From a virus, in the IMG/VR virus record IMGVR_UViG_3300032323_002905, positions 1 to 64,000 of that record: DNA of 64,000 bases. One strand, written 5' to 3'. Under the pieces are notes generated by a model. The model did no database searches and was not told where the DNA came from. It was given only the letters and a program-made list of their open reading frames with translations. A program made the translations under genes and the position numbers. Shown here one piece after another: positions 60,751 to 64,000 of this stretch. Positions within the stretch are counted from its first letter, which is position 1. Each line of letters begins with the position of its first letter.

Positions 60751-60782
60751 TTAATATAATTAATTTTTATTTAAAGGCCAAA
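60751..60782 (-). promoter_or_regulatory. Class A promoter of the FAD oxidoreductase-LpxH-like operon
   Basis: TTTG (60782-60779, in AGTTTGGCC), 20 bases, TATATTAA (60758-60751). The predicted leader is about 2 nt. A hairpin lies just upstream, as at the gp32 promoter. Confidence 0.7.
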
Positions 60783-60787
60783 CTAAG

Positions 60788-60816
60788 GTGGCCCACCTTT
60801 TTTTAGGGTGAGCCAC
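60788..60816 (-). terminator. Hairpin insulating the oxidoreductase promoter
   Basis: GTGGC.CACC and GGTG.GCCAC form a 9-bp stem with one mismatch around an A/T-rich loop. It ends five bases before the -33 box and follows the 156-aa gene. There is no U-tract on the minus strand. Confidence 0.5.
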
Positions 60817-60877
60817 TACTTCACAATATTTTTATTAGTCGACAGGCAATGAATCTGTCTATATGTTAAAAAATTTT

Positions 60878-61348
60878 TTAGATTTTTTTAAATGCTTCAC
60901 CTTCTCTATATTGAGGGTAATATGTTTTTCTACCATCTACATCTGAAATTTCCCATGCTGGAATATTATTAGGTTCTACATTTCCATTATACATAAAATT
61001 TCCTTCTAATTTAGTTGCTTTTACAATTTTACCTGGGATGAATTTTTGTTTCATTCTATCAAATACTTCAACTTTATCACCTGGTTTTACAGTTGGCCCT
61101 GATGCTTGTAACATATCAAAATATGCTTCACTATCTTCTAAGTATTCTTGATGTTCTTCATTACCAAATTCTTCGTCAGGATCAACTTCATTTTTTACCA
61201 TATCCATAACTTTTTCTCTATTCCATCCTGGGTTAGCAGACATCATACTTTGGTAAAATGAGTTTGATTCTTTATTGATTTGGTTTTCAGTAATAATACC
61301 CGCTAATTTTTGCATGCGAGCTAATTGTTCGTTTAATATTGGTTTCAT
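60878..61348 (-). CDS. Putative capsid-targeted cargo protein, 156 aa
   Basis: The N-terminus carries LNEQ and RMQKLAGIITENQIN, almost identical to the 118-aa protein at 12117-12473, though the two bodies differ. LNE and ITE fit gp21 cleavage sites. After the tag come SFYQSMMSANPGWNREKVMD and an SH3-like segment with KPGDKVEVFDRMKQKFIPGK and VDGRKTYYPQYREGE. It overlaps the 86-aa gene by four bases. I infer a protein packed in the head and trimmed there. Confidence 0.7.
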   Translation of the reverse strand: MKPILNEQLARMQKLAGIITENQINKESNSFYQSMMSANPGWNREKVMDMVKNEVDPDEEFGNEEHQEYLEDSEAYFDMLQASGPTVKPGDKVEVFDRMKQKFIPGKIVKATKLEGNFMYNGNVEPNNIPAWEISDVDGRKTYYPQYREGEAFKKI

Positions 61349-61605
61349 TTTTTATATATCTTTAATTTTAAAGTACCTGTACCTTTAATGGCTCTATGCC
61401 ATTCATGTCTTGGTATAAATATTGGTTGGTTTATAGAAGTTGGCAATTGGTTTTCAAGTTGTAATTGCCAATTTGTTTTACCTATTACTTCAACTGTTCT
61501 ATCTTCATCATCACGATGCCACATTAGTTCAATTGGGTCTATATTTTCGTTAAATTCACGAATAATATATTTGTCTGTAACTTCTATATCTTTATATGGC
61601 CTCAT
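61345..61605 (-). CDS. Hypothetical protein, 86 aa, possible cupin-like fold
   Basis: KYIIREFNENIDPIELMWHR, then IGKTNWQLQLENQLPTSINQ, PIFIPRHEWHRAIKGTGTLK. The His-containing HRDD and IPRHEWHRAIKGTG segments look like the two halves of a small cupin-type beta barrel with possible metal-binding His residues. Similar short proteins occur in marine phages. Function unknown. It overlaps its neighbours by 14 and 4 bases. Confidence 0.65.
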   Translation of the reverse strand: MRPYKDIEVTDKYIIREFNENIDPIELMWHRDDEDRTVEVIGKTNWQLQLENQLPTSINQPIFIPRHEWHRAIKGTGTLKLKIYKK

Positions 61606-62209
61606 TCATATCATAATAAAATGAATCTCCATCTTCAGTTACCCATCTATCAGATTGGTTTTCAACTGATGGTAATTCAGTGTCTACTTTAAATTGTTTT
61701 AAATCTTCAGGTAATTTTTTAGTTACCCAATTTGAATCTTTCCAAAATAATCTATTATTTGGTTGACACAATAAATATCCATCATCTGCCTTAAATATAT
61801 GTCCACATTTATAGTCTGATGGTTCATCACTATATGGATTATCATACCAATCTACAGTAAACATATAAGTTCCCCAAACTTTGCTTCCGTCTCTTAAGAC
61901 AATTTGAGCTCTATGATATAATAAAAAATCATATTCTATAACTGATACATTAACTGAAAAACAATCCCATAATTGTTTAAAATTAAATGGAATATCATTT
62001 TCTGGAATTTTAGTGTAGATTTCAGATATTGGAACTCTATTTCTAACCATTCCATCATCAGTCATAACATGAAATGTTAATATTTTTCCGGAACATGATT
62101 GTAGTCCAAAAACATAAACATTTAAAAATACTTCTGAATCTTTTTTATTTTTAGTAAAATATGATTTACGAACTAAAGCTTTAAAACTTGGAATATCCGC
62201 GTTTAACAT
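61592..62209 (-). CDS. Conserved hypothetical protein, 205 aa
   Basis: A mainly beta protein rich in Trp, Tyr and Phe (PFNFKQLWDCFSVNVSVIEY, KVWGTYMFTVDWYDN, CGHIFKADDGYLLCQPNNRL). I have the impression of similar proteins in marine T4-like phages but can give no function. It overlaps the cupin-like gene by 14 bases. The superoxide dismutase gene ends 15 bases upstream of its start. Confidence 0.65.
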   Translation of the reverse strand: MLNADIPSFKALVRKSYFTKNKKDSEVFLNVYVFGLQSCSGKILTFHVMTDDGMVRNRVPISEIYTKIPENDIPFNFKQLWDCFSVNVSVIEYDFLLYHRAQIVLRDGSKVWGTYMFTVDWYDNPYSDEPSDYKCGHIFKADDGYLLCQPNNRLFWKDSNWVTKKLPEDLKQFKVDTELPSVENQSDRWVTEDGDSFYYDMNEAI

Positions 62210-62224
62210 ATTATTTTTTATTAA

Positions 62225-62881
62225 TTATTTATTTTGTATTTCTAATCTCTCTTCCGCGGTTTTGTAATCTACTACTCTAAAAAAATCATTAATATAATTT
62301 TTTCTTTGAGATTTGTGTTTTAAATAATAAGCATGTTCCCAAACATCCATAGCAATTAAAATTTTACCTTTAAAATCTTTATTAAGATATGGATTATCTT
62401 GATTAGCATAAGATTCTATAACTAATTTATTTCCTTTTTGGATTAAAAATACCCAACCTGAACCAAATTGTTTTAAACCAGCTTCTTTAAATTTTTCTTT
62501 AAATTCGGAAAATGAGTTAAAGTTTTTTTCTAATAGGTTTTTAAAATTTGTTGAAGGTGCTTTGTAATCAGGTGTCATATTTTCAAAATACAAAATATGA
62601 TTATAAAAACCACCACCATTATTTCTAATAATATCATTTTTAGGATATTTACCTAATATAATTTGGATAGCTTGAATTTGATCTTCGGCATTTACTTTAA
62701 TAGATTTTTTATCTAATTCATCATTAAGTTTATCTGTGTATCCTTTAAAATGTTTATCAAAATGCTCTTCCATAGTTTCCTTATCTATGTAAGGTTGAAG
62801 AGAAGTGTATGAATAACTTAATTTAGGTACTTTAAATTTTGTATCTTTTGCTTCAGTTAGTAATTGAATAAGATTAATCAT
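62225..62881 (-). CDS. Fe/Mn superoxide dismutase with N-terminal (L/I)xE extension
   Basis: 218 aa. All four metal ligands of Fe/Mn SOD can be placed: H40 in MEEHFDKHFKGY, H95 in FYNHILYF, and D179 and H183 in AMDVWEHAYY. GSGWVFLI is the usual core strand. The extra N-terminus (MINLIQLLTEAKDTKF) holds LTE (8-10), the gp21-type cleavage motif, in an amphipathic helix. This suggests the enzyme is packed in the capsid and trimmed. It would remove superoxide during or right after DNA entry. It overlaps the upstream gene by eight bases. Confidence 0.88.
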   Translation of the reverse strand: MINLIQLLTEAKDTKFKVPKLSYSYTSLQPYIDKETMEEHFDKHFKGYTDKLNDELDKKSIKVNAEDQIQAIQIILGKYPKNDIIRNNGGGFYNHILYFENMTPDYKAPSTNFKNLLEKNFNSFSEFKEKFKEAGLKQFGSGWVFLIQKGNKLVIESYANQDNPYLNKDFKGKILIAMDVWEHAYYLKHKSQRKNYINDFFRVVDYKTAEERLEIQNK

Positions 62882-63524
62882 TTTTCATTTTTTTAAATGG
62901 GGCATATCCTGAACCATATGGTGCTGATCTGCCAGATTGTGGATCTGATGTTTCTTGTGTTAAATCTCTATAGTTTTGAGATGGAGGAAATGTTCCCATC
63001 TTTTTTTTAGCTTGTTCCTTAGTTTTATAAGGTCCAAATTCTTGTCTAATACCTGGAGCAAATGGATTATCTTGAATATAATAGTATTTGTCTCCTCTTT
63101 TTTCAATAGCTCTATATCTACTTTGACCTCCAAAACCATTTTTTTCATTTACATCTTTAAATTCTTTTAATTTATTCAAGCGTTCTGTTTTCTTTTTAGA
63201 TGCTTCTTTTTTAGCTGTGATGTATTCTAATCCTTTTTTTAAGCGTGCTTTTACTTCAGGATCTTTTGCTTTACCATAAGCGGCTCTAACACGTTGATGA
63301 ATTAAATTAATAATTTGTGATTGTCTTTTATGTGGTTTTGATTGAAATGATGATTTAGATAAAGTATCTTTTATATCTTGAACAGTTTTAAATTTTATAC
63401 TAACAGTATCATTTGGATTTTCATCAGTATATAAACGACGACCTGATCCTTTAGGTTTTTTACCTGTACCTACTTTAGGATCACCTTCAGTTATTTCTTT
63501 TAATATATCAACTAACTTAATCAT
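62874..63524 (-). CDS. DUF5872-like basic protein with capsid-targeting-like N-terminus, 216 aa
   Basis: The N-terminus IKLVDILKEITEG carries LKE and ITE, two (L/I)xE sites. Next comes GTGKKPKGSGRRLYTDENPN, then DTVSIKFKTVQDIKDTLSKS, the pattern of the DUF5872 family seen in viruses and bacteria. The middle is Lys/Arg-rich and the C-terminus polar (SDPQSGRSAPYGSGYAPF). A basic DNA-binding protein packed with the genome, like T4 internal proteins, is plausible. Its stop overlaps the SOD start. Confidence 0.7.
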   Translation of the reverse strand: MIKLVDILKEITEGDPKVGTGKKPKGSGRRLYTDENPNDTVSIKFKTVQDIKDTLSKSSFQSKPHKRQSQIINLIHQRVRAAYGKAKDPEVKARLKKGLEYITAKKEASKKKTERLNKLKEFKDVNEKNGFGGQSRYRAIEKRGDKYYYIQDNPFAPGIRQEFGPYKTKEQAKKKMGTFPPSQNYRDLTQETSDPQSGRSAPYGSGYAPFKKMKND

Positions 63525-63892
63525 TATGATATAGTCCAGGTTTTAACATCACGTGCTTTTTCTTTTAATTTAAAAGTAACTACACCACGAATTGATTTAA
63601 TATCTTTTTCTACTTTAGTTACAATATTAGCTGTATCATTTAATCCTTTAGGGAATGGTGATGGATCAATTTTAATATCTAAATAAGCGTATTCATATTT
63701 TGATGATGGATTACCTGATTGATATTCTTTATTATTAACAATAGTAACACCTAAAACAGCTCTAACGTCAGATAAAATGTATTTCATTTTAGCAACTTGA
63801 GGATTGATAACTAATACACCACCAATGGCTAATACCTTTTTTGATGATGCGTATTCTTCTTTAATAAGTTGTTTTAGTTCTGATTTTTTCAT
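63524..63892 (-). CDS. Hypothetical protein with capsid-targeting-like N-terminus, 122 aa
   Basis: The start KKSELKQLIKEEYASSKK is an amphipathic helix with IKE at 10-12, typical of small putative internal proteins in marine T4-like phages. After it comes a compact alpha/beta domain (VLAIGGVLVINPQVAKMKYI, YAYLDIKIDPSPFPKG) of unknown function, ending VTFKLKEKARDVKTWTIS. It overlaps the next gene by one base and seems to start the SOD group together with the partial gene upstream. Confidence 0.7.
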   Translation of the reverse strand: MKKSELKQLIKEEYASSKKVLAIGGVLVINPQVAKMKYILSDVRAVLGVTIVNNKEYQSGNPSSKYEYAYLDIKIDPSPFPKGLNDTANIVTKVEKDIKSIRGVVTFKLKEKARDVKTWTIS

Positions 63893-63894
63893 AA

Positions 63895-64000
63895 TTATTT
63901 TAAATCATCTATTAAATTCTGCATCTCTTCATCTGCAGGTCCACGATAACTAAAAGTATATGTTCCTTTTAAGCTTTTATCATCATAATAATTATTATTA
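63895..64000 (-). CDS. Partial hypothetical protein (C-terminal end)
   Basis: The last 34 codons of a gene that begins beyond the window end: YYDDKSLKGTYTFSYRGPAD, then EEMQNLIDDLK and a stop. Two bases separate its stop from the next ATG, so it is in the same operon. There is too little sequence to name a family. Confidence 0.55.
   Translation of the reverse strand, partial: NNNYYDDKSLKGTYTFSYRGPADEEMQNLIDDLK

Overview
This window is a piece of a large, strictly lytic, T4-like myovirus (Caudoviricetes) with AT-rich DNA. Every supported gene lies on the minus strand, so the genes read from high to low coordinates. A Bacteroidetes (Flavobacteria-like) host is inferred from two features. Nine promoters match the Bacteroidetes sigma-A pattern (TTTG, 19-20 bases, TAnnTTTA), and start codons are preceded by A-rich leaders without Shine-Dalgarno sequences. 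There is no integrase, insertion sequence, tRNA, rRNA or CRISPR array, and no gene-free stretch longer than 300 bases.

Region by region, in transcription order. (1) 64000-57000: small genes and metabolic functions. They include an Fe/Mn superoxide dismutase, an FAD oxidoreductase, an LpxH-like metallophosphoesterase, a NadR-like P-loop protein, and several proteins with short amphipathic N-termini carrying an (L/I)xE motif. (2) 57000-56350: an overlapping membrane/coiled-coil pair that looks like spanins. (3) 56350-46500: the head module, with large terminase (gp17), portal (gp20), core proteins, prohead protease (gp21), scaffold (gp22) and major capsid protein (gp23). (4) 46300-42400: PhoH and the neck proteins gp13, gp14 and gp15. 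(5) 42400-26470: fibre region, with a 2176-residue and a 1181-residue fibre built from proline-free collagen-like G-L-S/G-I-S triplets. Between them sit a three-domain glycosyltransferase and a GT9-like glycosyltransferase. (6) 26400-14280: tail sheath gp18, tube gp19, gp26-like protein, a probable gp51-position protein, tape measure, and baseplate proteins including one with a C-terminal tail-tip lysozyme. (7) 14230-7600: replication and recombination, with a divergent family A DNA polymerase, gp32-like SSB, UvsX, 5'-3' exonuclease and DnaB-like helicase. (8) 7600-1: DUF6884 protein, class II (B12-dependent) ribonucleotide reductase, a DUF5522 protein, a MoxR-type AAA+ / VWA-metallopeptidase cassette, and a truncated gene resembling the TGT/DpdA family.

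Two regulatory signals stand out. Class A promoters (GTTTGGC, usually 20 bases, TATATTTA or TATATTA) precede replication, metabolism and glycosyltransferase genes, and several would give leaderless mRNAs. Class B elements (TATTTATAATWAA on the coding strand) precede almost every structural operon and some putative cargo genes, and look like the late promoter.

The most interesting system is a possible capsid-cargo set. Proteins including the superoxide dismutase begin with short peptides carrying the (L/I)xE motif typical of T4 gp21 cleavage. Two of them share a longer tag (RMQKLAGIITENQIN) whose core reappears at the extreme C-terminus of the scaffold protein. A second candidate novelty is a T7 run where a +1 (or -2) frameshift would fuse the gp26-like protein to the protein just upstream of the tape measure. 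All assignments come from reading the sequence and remembered family motifs; no database search was run.
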